Part shown: positions 1-6,686 of the stretch, one piece after another
How positions within the stretch are numbered: the stretch's first letter is position 1
Layout: each line of letters opens with the position of its first letter
Source: Lacisediminihabitans sp.
GTDB lineage: Bacteria > Actinomycetota > Actinomycetes > Actinomycetales > Microbacteriaceae
Reading direction: 5' to 3'
DNA length: 32,631 nt
NCBI GenBank assembly: GCA_025362355.1
Contig: JANYGT010000013.1
Coordinates: 1-32,631 of the forward strand
Notes under the pieces: generated by a model
Told to the model about the DNA's origin: nothing
The model's database searches: none
Seen by the model: only the letters and a program-made list of their open reading frames with translations
Made by a program: the position numbers and the translations under genes

Positions 1-12
1 AAAGGATTTCTC

Positions 13-678
13 ATGCGTAACATTTCCAAGGCCGCTATCGGCATTGCAACAGCCGGTCTTCTCGTCGTCGGTGCAGCAGGAGTCGCGTCCGCCGCGAACG
101 CCGCACCCGCCGCCGCGAAGGCCTCCTCCGCCATCCCCGCCCCCGTCGCAGCCGTCCCGGCCCTCCTCGGAGGAAACACCGGCGTGCTCCTCGACTCCGG
201 CTTCACCGGCGCCCTCACCAGCCTCGGCCTCACCCCCGGCGTGCTCGGCACCGCAACCCTCACCGACGGATCGCTGCACTTCCCGATCACCGGCGGCTCG
301 GTCGTCTACTGGTCCCCGAAGGGCCACTACCGCCCCTACGTGCAGGGCATCATCCTCCACAGCGGATCAGGGCTGTCCCTGACCGCCGGCAAGACCGTCG
401 TCGGACTGTCGAACTTCACCATCAACCCGGGTAACTCCGAGCTGTACGGAGACGTCGCCGTCAACGGAACCGTCGCCGCCGTCCAGGCCCCCCTGTTCGA
501 CCTCCACGGTGGAACGCTGAAGCCCCTCCAGCTCGACGGCAACAACGCCATCCTCACCGGCACCACCGTCCACGTCTCCGCCACCGCAGCAGGCCTGCTC
601 GACAAGGTCTTCGCCACCGACGCAGTCAAGGGCGGCCTCCTCGTCGGAATCGCCACCATCACCGCACAGATCAAGTAA
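13..678 (+). CDS. Secreted protein of unknown function
   Basis: A 221-residue protein. Residues 1-30 form a typical Sec signal peptide: MRNISK n-region, an Ala/Gly/Val-rich core, and Ala-rich sites around ASAANAAPA. A low-complexity Ala/Pro linker follows, then about 160 residues rich in Gly, Thr, Ser and Val with regular alternation that suggests an all-beta domain. There is no lipobox, transmembrane helix or sortase motif, so it is probably released or loosely wall-associated. The start is supported by AAAGGA about 6 bases upstream of the ATG. I recognise the general look of an actinobacterial secreted family of unknown function. A remote relation to HtaA-type beta domains is possible, but I see no haem-binding motif. 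Codon use is strongly biased to C-ending codons, which may mean high expression. Confidence 0.8.
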   Translation: MRNISKAAIGIATAGLLVVGAAGVASAANAAPAAAKASSAIPAPVAAVPALLGGNTGVLLDSGFTGALTSLGLTPGVLGTATLTDGSLHFPITGGSVVYWSPKGHYRPYVQGIILHSGSGLSLTAGKTVVGLSNFTINPGNSELYGDVAVNGTVAAVQAPLFDLHGGTLKPLQLDGNNAILTGTTVHVSATAAGLLDKVFATDAVKGGLLVGIATITAQIK

Positions 679-714
679 CACCCCGCCCCACCCAGGGCAC
701 CCAGCACCACCCCG

Positions 715-744
715 AACGCCCCGCCGCCACCGCGACGGGGCGTT
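715..744 (+). terminator. Rho-independent terminator of the secreted-protein gene
   Basis: AACGCCCCG (715-723) pairs perfectly with CGGGGCGTT (736-744) across a 12-base loop. The hairpin lies 37 bases after the stop codon. Only a short T run (743-745) follows, as is common in GC-rich actinobacteria. Confidence 0.6.
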
Positions 745-796
745 TCGGCACCCCCGGGGACCACCCCCGCAGCACCCCGCGGGACCCCGCCCCCAG

Positions 797-836
797 CATC
801 CACTCCACCCCGCGAGCACCCACTCCACCCCGCGTC
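797..836. repeat. Two tandem copies of a 20-bp repeat
   Basis: CCACTCCACCCCGCG occurs at 800-814 and again at 820-834, giving two units with a 20-bp period. They directly precede the palindromic element. Function unknown. Confidence 0.6.
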
Positions 837-920
837 ACCGAAAACGCAGGAGATACCCGCCTCCCGAAGCAAAACAGCAACGAATTGCTCAGAAAACCCA
901 AAAACTCCTGCGTTTTCGGT
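837..920. repeat. 84-bp palindromic element (REP/MITE-like)
   Basis: ACCGAAAACGCAGGAG (837-852) is a perfect 16-bp inverted match to CTCCTGCGTTTTCGGT (905-920). The 52-bp spacer is AT-richer than its surroundings and contains a smaller central hairpin, AGCAA (876-880) with TTGCT (885-889). It could be a dispersed intergenic palindrome, a miniature mobile element or a structured RNA. It lacks the T tract of a terminator. Confidence 0.7.
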
Positions 921-978
921 ATCCGGGAAGAGCATGCAGCCGTGCGACCGGGCGGAGTTTCTCGGCGTGATGCGCCGA

Positions 979-1010
979 GCAGGCAGCAGGCAGCAGGCAG
1001 CAGGCAGCAG
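979..1010. repeat. Heptamer tandem repeat (GCAGGCA)n
   Basis: Four complete GCAGGCA units plus GCAG run without error from 979 to 1010, directly after a 7-bp hairpin stem and about 120 bp before the -10 element of the downstream ParA-type gene. A 7-bp unit is prone to slippage, so copy number may vary between strains. Confidence 0.9.
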
Positions 1011-1130
1011 CTAGCGGATTGCGACGCGACAGCGGCATGACGGCAGCTCGACGGCGGCGCGACGCCTGAGCCGCGCGAAGTCGGTGACGGGAATTCAGCG
1101 CCGCTTCCGCACCGGGTAACCCGCCCCGGA

Positions 1131-1136
1131 TAGTCT
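1131..1136 (+). promoter_or_regulatory. -10 element of a probable leaderless ParA transcript
   Basis: TAGTCT lies 7 bases before the ATG at 1144, the spacing expected when transcription starts at the A of the start codon. There is no Shine-Dalgarno sequence before this ATG. Confidence 0.5.
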
Positions 1137-1143
1137 GATCCGC

Positions 1144-1905
1144 ATGAAGGTTGTCGCGGTCTACAGCACCAAAGGTGGCGTCGGAAAGACGACCGCGGCG
1201 GTAAATCTCGCCTGGGAGGCATCCCAGAGCTTCCGGGTTCTGCTCTGGGACCTCGATACCCAGGGCGCCTCGTCGTATCTTCTCGAGGTGAAGGCGAAGA
1301 TCCGGGGCGGCATCGATTCCCTGGTGAGCGGCAAGATGGTCGCCGGTGACGCCATCCGTCCCACACCGCACCCCAATCTCGACATCCTGCCGGCCGATGA
1401 CAGCTACCGTGAGATCGAGTTGGTTTTCGACGCGGCGAAGAATTCGACGCGACGCATCGAGAAGGTGCTCGACTCCCTCGGTGAGCGGTACGACGTCGTC
1501 ATCCTCGACTGCCCGCCTGGCGCTTCCCTCGTCGCCGAGAACGCGGTCCAAGCTGCGGATGTCGTGGTCGTCCCCCTCGTTCCCTCTCCTCTGTCACTTC
1601 GCTCGCTCGACCAGGTCGCGGCGATCGTCGCCGAGGCCGCCCAGCCGACGCCGGTGATCGGTTTCCTCTCGATGGTGGATCGGCGAAAAGCCGCGCACCG
1701 TGTCGCGGCGGAAAGTCTGCACCGCGAGAACACGACGGTCAGCGACATCCTCGTCCCCTCGACCGTCATCGTCGAGCGGATGGGCGCGGCACGAGCTCCG
1801 GTCGCCACCTACGCCCCGAACTCCGAAGCCGCGCAAGCCTATGAGAAGCTCTGGAAGCGCATCGCCGGCATCGCCAAGGTGAAGCACCCGAAGCGGAAGC
1901 GCTGA
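1144..1905 (+). CDS. Orphan ParA-family ATPase
   Basis: A 253-residue MinD/ParA-type P-loop ATPase. The deviant Walker A KGGVGKTT starts at residue 10, with the signature lysine at its beginning. The A' motif is DLDTQG (about residues 36-41), and Walker B is VVILDCPPG (about 117-125). The body has the usual ParA length with a basic C-terminal tail (KVKHPKRKR) that could contact DNA or membrane. ParA proteins form ATP-dependent dimers and position DNA or protein cargo. No parB-like partner and no parS-like repeat are visible nearby. The gene stands alone, facing the beta-glucosidase gene tail to tail, so cargo cannot be inferred. It is probably read from a leaderless transcript (-10 at 1131). 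Confidence 0.9.
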   Translation: MKVVAVYSTKGGVGKTTAAVNLAWEASQSFRVLLWDLDTQGASSYLLEVKAKIRGGIDSLVSGKMVAGDAIRPTPHPNLDILPADDSYREIELVFDAAKNSTRRIEKVLDSLGERYDVVILDCPPGASLVAENAVQAADVVVVPLVPSPLSLRSLDQVAAIVAEAAQPTPVIGFLSMVDRRKAAHRVAAESLHRENTTVSDILVPSTVIVERMGAARAPVATYAPNSEAAQAYEKLWKRIAGIAKVKHPKRKR

Positions 1906-1928
1906 CAGCAGGGCGGAGAATCGCCGGC

Positions 1929-1950
1929 GCTGAGGCAGGCTCCGCTCAGC
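1929..1950. terminator. Weak bidirectional hairpin between convergent genes
   Basis: GCTGAG (1929-1934) pairs with CTCAGC (1945-1950) between the converging ParA and beta-glucosidase genes and overlaps the latter's stop codon. TTT follows on the + strand. The 6-bp stem makes this a tentative call. Confidence 0.35.
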
Positions 1951-3307
1951 CTTTCTGGGTCAGGAACTCGGAATACCAGCGTCCGCTCTTCTTGACCGTG
2001 CGCTCCTGGGTCTCGTAGTCGACGTGCACGAGTCCGAATCGACGGCTGTAGCCCCAGGCCCACTCGAAATTGTCCATGAGGCTCCAGGCGAAGTAGCCGG
2101 CGAGGGGAAGCCCACGCCGAACCGCCGCCGCGCAGGCAGCGACGTGTTTCTCGAGATAGTCGCGTCGCGCTTCATCGTCGACGGTTCCTCCGAGCACGAC
2201 GTCTTCGTAGGCCGAGCCGTTCTCGGTGATGAAGAGCGGAAGATCGGGCTGGCGCTCGTGGGCCTGTTCGAGCACATCGAGCATCCCCTCCGGGTGGATC
2301 GGCCAGTCCATGAGGGTGCGGGGCGCTCCCGTGTCGACGAACTCGACGGACTCGCTCCCGGGGTTGGCGCTGTCGGGCTCGGCTGAATCCCCCGCTCGCA
2401 CGGTATGACGGCTGTAGTAGTTGACACCGAGGAAGTCGAGCGGGGCGGCGATCCGCACCGGGTCTGACGCGGGGTTGGAGGCGAACCAGTCCGTCTCCCC
2501 GAGGTCGGCGAGCACGTCGGCGGGGTAGCTGCCGAGCAGCAGAGGGTCGAGGAACAGGCGATTCTGCAGCCCGTCGATGCGTCGGGCGGCATCGAGGTCG
2601 GCTGCGCTGTCGCTCGCGGCTTTCACCGAGTACAGGTTCAGCGTGATTCCGACCCTCGCGGCCGGCGACACCGCGCGTATCGCTTCGACAGCTCCACCGT
2701 GTGCAAGCAGCAGGTGGTGTGCCGCGTGGGATGCCGTCGATCCGAGGCGCTTGCCCGGGGCGTGGTGTCCAGAGGCGTACCCGAGGAATGCCGAACACCA
2801 GGGCTCGTTGAGGGTGATCCAGTTCGTGACGAGATCTCCGAGAGCCTCGACGGTCACGCGCGCGTATTCGGCGAACCGATCGGCCGTCTCCCGGGCGAGC
2901 CACCCTCCCCTCGCCTCGAGCGCCTCCGGCAGATCCCAGTGATAGAGGGTCGCGTAGGGCGTGATGCCCCGCTCGAGGAGGGATGTCGCCAGCCGACGGT
3001 AGAAGTCGACACCGGCCGGGTTCGCCGCACCGGTTCCGTCGGGCTGGATCCGTGGCCAGGAGATCGAGAATCGGTACGCCTTCAGCCCGAGCCCGGCCAT
3101 GAGCTGCACGTCGTCGTCATAGCGGTGGTAGTGATCGTCGGCCAGTTCGCCGGTCGCCCCGTCGCTGATCGCACCGTCGGTCGCGGCGAACGTGTCCCAG
3201 ATGCTCGGGCCGCGCCCATCCTCATCCACCGCTCCCTCGATCTGGTAGGCGGCGGTCGCCGTCCCCCAGACGAATTCGCGGGGGAAGTCGTCGAGTGACA
3301 CCGACAT
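1946..3307 (-). CDS. GH1 beta-glucosidase
   Basis: A 453-residue glycoside hydrolase family 1 enzyme, the usual length for bacterial beta-glucosidases. The N-terminal signature FVWGTATAAYQIEGA is at about residues 12-26. The acid/base glutamate is in TLNEPW (E168) and the nucleophile is in FITENGSAY (E362). The C-terminal WSLMDNFEWAWGY segment forms the sugar-binding pocket. No signal peptide is present, so it should hydrolyse imported beta-glucosides in the cytoplasm. Two ATGs compete (3313 and 3307). AAGGGGG at 3321-3315 leaves 1 base to the first but 7 to the second, so 3307 is preferred. It is last in the leftward unit after the VOC protein and the aldo/keto reductase, 88 bp downstream of the latter. 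Substrate within GH1 (gluco-, galacto- or fucoside) cannot be fixed. Confidence 0.95.
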   Translation of the reverse strand: MSVSLDDFPREFVWGTATAAYQIEGAVDEDGRGPSIWDTFAATDGAISDGATGELADDHYHRYDDDVQLMAGLGLKAYRFSISWPRIQPDGTGAANPAGVDFYRRLATSLLERGITPYATLYHWDLPEALEARGGWLARETADRFAEYARVTVEALGDLVTNWITLNEPWCSAFLGYASGHHAPGKRLGSTASHAAHHLLLAHGGAVEAIRAVSPAARVGITLNLYSVKAASDSAADLDAARRIDGLQNRLFLDPLLLGSYPADVLADLGETDWFASNPASDPVRIAAPLDFLGVNYYSRHTVRAGDSAEPDSANPGSESVEFVDTGAPRTLMDWPIHPEGMLDVLEQAHERQPDLPLFITENGSAYEDVVLGGTVDDEARRDYLEKHVAACAAAVRRGLPLAGYFAWSLMDNFEWAWGYSRRFGLVHVDYETQERTVKKSGRWYSEFLTQKG

Positions 3308-3314
3308 GATCATG

Positions 3315-3321
3315 CCCCCTT
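3315..3321 (-). promoter_or_regulatory. Shine-Dalgarno deciding the GH1 start
   Basis: AAGGGGG on the minus strand sits 7 bases before the ATG at 3307 and only 1 base before the alternative ATG at 3313. This favours the start two codons downstream of the longest open frame. Confidence 0.6.
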
Positions 3322-3395
3322 AGCGAGACGGCAGACGGGCGTTGACAGTGGTTGTGGATTCATTCGGGATCTCTTTCGATGGTGGCGGTGAGCGG

Positions 3396-4349
3396 TCAGG
3401 AGTAGTCGAGCCAGTGATGTCGTTCGGGAAGGAGGTCGTCGAGCTCTGCCCAGAAGTCGGGGGGAAACCGTCGTCCGACCGCCCCCATGATGGAGTCGAT
3501 GCGCTCCGGTCTGGTGAAGCCGACGACGGTCGCCGAGACCCGGGGGTCCCGGTACGAGGCGGCGAGCGCGACCGTGGCGAGATCGGTGTCGGCGCGTTCG
3601 CAGACGGCCGCCATCGCCCGAATGGAGTCGAGGGTTTCGTCTGAGGCTCGGCGGTAGCCGTAGTCACTGCCTCGGCCGTTGGCCAGGATGCCGCCGCCAT
3701 AGATCGCCGCGTTCACCACGGCGACTCCGGATGCCACGGCCTGGCCCATCAGGTCGTCGGCGCTGTGGTCCACCAGAGTCCACCTGTTGTGGATGAGGAT
3801 GACCTCGAACACCCCGAGGTCGAGATAGCGGGACATGGTGTGGACGTCTCCGCCGGCCAGCCCGATGTGCCCTAACTTCCCGGCCGCCTTCAGCTCGAGG
3901 AGCGCCTCGATGGCACCGAGGGTCCGATCGAAGGGATGGAACTCGGGGTCGTGCAGATAGACCATCGGCAGGTGGTCGAGGCCGAGGCGCTGTCTGCTCT
4001 CCGCCACCGAGGTACGCACTCGATCGGCCGAATAGTCGCCCATCATGGCATCGACCTTCGTGGTCACGAGGAAGTCGGGCGGCAGCCCTCCGTCCTGCGC
4101 GATCGCTGCGCCGATCCGACTCTCGCTTCGTCCACCCGAGTATCCGTTCGAGGTGTCGATGACGCGAATCGGAGATCTGAGGATGCCCCGCACCAGGGCG
4201 ATCGCGTCGTCCTCGGTCACCTCGTAGCCGAAGCTCTCGGGCATGCTGCCGAGCGGTGCTCCGCCGAGGAACACACCGGAGACGGTGAGACCGGTGGCGC
4301 CGAGGGGCCGCATCCATCCCTCCGGTAGCCCGTCGTGGGGCGTCGTCAT
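3396..4349 (-). CDS. Aldo/keto reductase
   Basis: A 317-residue TIM-barrel NAD(P)-dependent oxidoreductase of the aldo/keto reductase superfamily. The N-terminal LGATGLTVSGVFLGGAPLG is a typical opening. The catalytic tetrad can be read: Asp in VIDTSNGY with the Tyr in the same motif, Lys in TTKVDAM, and His in YLHDPEF. It resembles L-fucose / D-threo-aldose 1-dehydrogenase-type members, which oxidise free aldoses, but substrate is an inference. Its ATG overlaps the stop codon of the upstream VOC gene (ATGA, 4346-4349), so the two are translationally coupled. The GH1 gene follows. This suggests it acts on the sugar or aglycone released by the glucosidase. Confidence 0.9.
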   Translation of the reverse strand: MTTPHDGLPEGWMRPLGATGLTVSGVFLGGAPLGSMPESFGYEVTEDDAIALVRGILRSPIRVIDTSNGYSGGRSESRIGAAIAQDGGLPPDFLVTTKVDAMMGDYSADRVRTSVAESRQRLGLDHLPMVYLHDPEFHPFDRTLGAIEALLELKAAGKLGHIGLAGGDVHTMSRYLDLGVFEVILIHNRWTLVDHSADDLMGQAVASGVAVVNAAIYGGGILANGRGSDYGYRRASDETLDSIRAMAAVCERADTDLATVALAASYRDPRVSATVVGFTRPERIDSIMGAVGRRFPPDFWAELDDLLPERHHWLDYS

Positions 4350-5131
4350 CCGTGCGTCCCGATCGAGAACGCCAGACCATCCGGATCACTCAGCACGGCC
4401 GGCCCGCCCTCGGTCGATCCGAGGGGAATGGCGCCCCTGACCAGCCCCGCAAGCCGAACCGGAAGCCGAATCGCCCTGAAGCCTGCCGAATCGAGTTGCG
4501 GAGCGCGAGGCACGGTCTCGCTCTGCCAGGCGAACACCTCGAGCACGGTGTCGCCACCCCTGAGGTAGTCGATCCGGAATCCTCGAGGATCTTTCGGCTG
4601 CGTGATGGTGCCGATGTGCTCGAATCCGAGCGGAGCGTAGAACTTCGCCGTCGCATCGAAGTCGACGACCGTAACCGCGACGTGATCGAACCGCGGGCGC
4701 GATGGGAGGCCGAGGGCGCGCTCGTCGGCGACACCGGTCTCGCTCACGATCGAGTGGTACTGCAGGTCTCCCTCGACGAGTTCGAGCAGCGTCCCGTCCG
4801 GGTCGAAGAAGAAGGTGATCCGAACGCCCCCTTCGGCGTCGAGTGGATCGAGATGGAACGGAACCCCCGCATCTTTGAGTTCGACCACCGTGGGCGCGAG
4901 ACGGGCGACCTTGAATCCGATGTGGCGGAAGCCACGCTGAAGGTCGTCGCCGACCCACGTCGTCGGCACGGGATGCCGGATCCGATTCACCTCGAGCGTG
5001 GCTGTGACGAGGTCGAGCACGGCTTTGTCTTCACTGACCTCGCCGACCGGCGTCGCCCGGAGGAATCGGGTGTAGAACTCCACCGAGCGTTCGACATCGG
5101 CCACGTTCAGCAGCACGCTTTCAATCGGCAT
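4346..5131 (-). CDS. Two-domain VOC (glyoxalase/bleomycin-resistance-like) protein
   Basis: A 261-residue protein with two vicinal-oxygen-chelate modules. The first (about residues 1-115) opens with SVLLNVADVERSVEFYTRF and contains FRHIGFKV. The second (about 135-255) opens with FDHVAVTVVDFDATAKFY. Such pairs bind a metal and act as glyoxalases, dioxygenases or isomerases. Which of these applies is not evident. The frame is open further upstream, but the ATG at 5131 is the first that starts in the fold and has GGGAAG upstream; an earlier start would run through the operator region. It is first gene of the leftward unit and is coupled by an ATGA overlap to the aldo/keto reductase. A VOC protein in a glycoside locus may process a keto-sugar or an aromatic aglycone; this is conjecture. 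Confidence 0.85.
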   Translation of the reverse strand: MPIESVLLNVADVERSVEFYTRFLRATPVGEVSEDKAVLDLVTATLEVNRIRHPVPTTWVGDDLQRGFRHIGFKVARLAPTVVELKDAGVPFHLDPLDAEGGVRITFFFDPDGTLLELVEGDLQYHSIVSETGVADERALGLPSRPRFDHVAVTVVDFDATAKFYAPLGFEHIGTITQPKDPRGFRIDYLRGGDTVLEVFAWQSETVPRAPQLDSAGFRAIRLPVRLAGLVRGAIPLGSTEGGPAVLSDPDGLAFSIGTHG

Positions 5132-5160
5132 GTCGATCTTCCCGGTGAGTTCTCGGTGTC

Positions 5161-5179
5161 GGTGTGACGGATTCACACC
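5161..5179. promoter_or_regulatory. Inverted repeat GGTGTGA-N5-TCACACC
   Basis: Perfect 7-bp arms (5161-5167 and 5173-5179) with a 5-base centre, in the divergent region between the VOC and binding-protein genes, 5 bases from the ROK-like site. It resembles an operator for a dimeric regulator. Spacing differs by one base from a classical CRP-type TGTGA-N6-TCACA site. Confidence 0.5.
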
Positions 5180-5183
5180 TAAC

Positions 5184-5200
5184 TTACAAACTAATTGTAA
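5184..5200. promoter_or_regulatory. Operator candidate A (TTACAA-N5-TTGTAA)
   Basis: A perfect 6-bp inverted repeat in an AT-rich island. It contains ACAAACTAA, resembling half of the published XylR-type ROK operator (TTAGTTTGT on the other strand). The right arm TTGTAA doubles as the -35 of the promoter at 5195-5223, so a bound repressor would block it. A related but imperfect site lies at 9821-9843 before the regulator genes. Confidence 0.55.
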
Positions 5201-5223
5201 TATTGATTCCGCGGTCATAGACT
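5195..5223 (+). promoter_or_regulatory. Promoter of the sugar ABC transporter unit
   Basis: -35 TTGTAA (5195-5200), 17-bp spacer, -10 TAGACT (5218-5223), about 77 bp before the binding-protein ATG. The -35 is identical with the right arm of operator candidate A. Confidence 0.5.
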
Positions 5224-5299
5224 CGCAAGCGGTCGACTTCTTCATGACGACCGTCCCTTCCATCGAACAGCTCGATTTCCCCAACCAGGAGGAGAAACA

Positions 5300-6661
5300 A
5301 TGTCGTTTCGCAGCAGGCGCCACTCTCGGCCGCTCGCACTAGCCACCGCTCTCGCCATCACCGCGGCGGCCCTGGCCGGATGCAGCAGCACCTCGTCATC
5401 CACCGCGTCCGGATCCGCCACCTCCGGCACCGTGCGGTGGTGGGGCTGGACACCCGACCAGAACGTCGCGACGAACCTGATCACCGCGTTCAACAAGAAG
5501 TACCCGAAGATCCACGTCACCTTCAAGAAGGTGCCTGACCAGACCTTCGGGGCGGCCCTCCGCCCGGCGCTGGCCTCCAACGTCGGACCCGACGTCTACA
5601 ACCTGCTCGTCGGCGGCTCCGGTGCCTCGGCGACGATCTTCGGAAGCAAGTCGGTCGACCTCACCCCCGCGATGACGAAACTGCGCGGATCTAACTGGAA
5701 GACGGGCCTCTACCCCGCCGGGATCACGGACTTCACCGTCGACGGCCGATTGGTCGCCGCGCAGGTGGGAAAGGTCGCCGCCGGATTCCTCTGGATCAAC
5801 AAAGACCTCTTCGACAAATACAACCTGACCCCGCCGAAGACCATGTCGGAGTGGGTGTCCGTCTGCAAGACCTTCCGCTCTCACGGGCTCGGATGCTTCA
5901 AGGAGGGGGTGGATGCCGCAGGTTTCGAGGTGGACACGCTCCATTCGATCGCCGACAGTATCCAGCCCGGCTGGTGGACGAAGGTCATCGCCGGCAAGGC
6001 GAAGTGGACGGATTCCACCGGCGTGAAGATGTGGCAGGTCTGGAAGCAGCTCGACACGAACGGCATCCTCGACCCGGGGGCGCTCGGCATTCAGCAGTAT
6101 CCGGACGCCAACAACGCGTTCCTCGCCGGTAAGGCACCCATGGTGCAGATGGGCACCTGGTACCGCCAGTACACGTCGAAGCCGAACCTCGCGGCTGCCC
6201 TCTCTGCTGCCGGGGTTCCCTCCGACACCAAGCAGATCACGATGGTGCCCATCCCGTTCCCGGATGTCGCGGGCTCCGGAAACACCCCTGGACTGTTCGG
6301 CGACCCCGACTACGCACTTGCCGTGAACAAGAAGTCGAAGAACATCGCGGCGGCGACGACCTTCGCCCTCTGGGTGAGCTCGACGAAGGAGGGCCAGCAG
6401 GTCATCGCGAACAATCTCGATGAAGACCCGGTGCTCGAAAGCGTCGGAGCGGATGTCTCCAAGCTCCCGCTCGTCGACGTCGCGGTGCAGACGCCATACC
6501 TCAACACCCTCGCGAAGCAGGGCGGTAACGTGACGCAGCCGCGTCTCGCGAACATCTCGCCGCTGCTCGACGAGTCGATCAAGAATGCGGCATCGACGGT
6601 GCTTGGAGGTCAGGCGAGTCCGGCCCAGGCGGCGGCGACTCTTCAGAGTTCCGCCAAATAG
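5300..6661 (+). CDS. Sugar ABC transporter substrate-binding lipoprotein
   Basis: A 453-residue extracellular solute-binding protein of the MalE/UgpB type (family 1). The N-terminus is basic (RSRRHSR), then a hydrophobic stretch ends in the lipobox LAGC with lipidation Cys28, followed by a Ser/Thr/Gly-rich tether. The mature part begins TVRWWGWTPDQN, typical of sugar-binding proteins. The start has AGGAGGAG about 6 bases upstream. It is followed by two permease genes, giving a binding protein-permease-permease unit without an ATPase. The divergent GH1 unit suggests a beta-glucoside or related oligosaccharide as ligand. Regulation probably acts at operator candidate A, which overlaps the -35 box. 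Confidence 0.93.
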   Translation: MSFRSRRHSRPLALATALAITAAALAGCSSTSSSTASGSATSGTVRWWGWTPDQNVATNLITAFNKKYPKIHVTFKKVPDQTFGAALRPALASNVGPDVYNLLVGGSGASATIFGSKSVDLTPAMTKLRGSNWKTGLYPAGITDFTVDGRLVAAQVGKVAAGFLWINKDLFDKYNLTPPKTMSEWVSVCKTFRSHGLGCFKEGVDAAGFEVDTLHSIADSIQPGWWTKVIAGKAKWTDSTGVKMWQVWKQLDTNGILDPGALGIQQYPDANNAFLAGKAPMVQMGTWYRQYTSKPNLAAALSAAGVPSDTKQITMVPIPFPDVAGSGNTPGLFGDPDYALAVNKKSKNIAAATTFALWVSSTKEGQQVIANNLDEDPVLESVGADVSKLPLVDVAVQTPYLNTLAKQGGNVTQPRLANISPLLDESIKNAASTVLGGQASPAQAAATLQSSAK

Positions 6662-6686
6662 GCGGCCGGATCGGAGCTGATCGCTG

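Larger units (their letters stand above)
679..1143. other. 465-bp intergenic region without a credible gene
   Basis: The frames open here on either strand have no start signal and no recognisable protein. The stretch holds a terminator (715-744), a 20-bp direct repeat (797-836), an 84-bp palindromic element (837-920), a 7-bp stem hairpin (CTCGGCG 961-967 with CGCCGAG 973-979), a heptamer array (979-1010) and the parA-like promoter (-10 at 1131). Confidence 0.7.

Noticed and set aside
889-1551. A minus-strand frame overlapping the ParA gene and the repeat-rich spacer
   Set aside because: It translates the heptamer repeat and the antisense of ParA; no start signal or family resemblance.
3342-3347. 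A perfect TTGACA -35 box on the + strand
   Set aside because: No matching -10 at 16-18 bp and no rightward gene follows before the divergent region; probably chance.
4346-5323. A longer VOC protein starting at 5323
   Set aside because: It would translate through the promoter/operator island at 5161-5223 and the neighbouring Shine-Dalgarno; the VOC fold begins at 5131.
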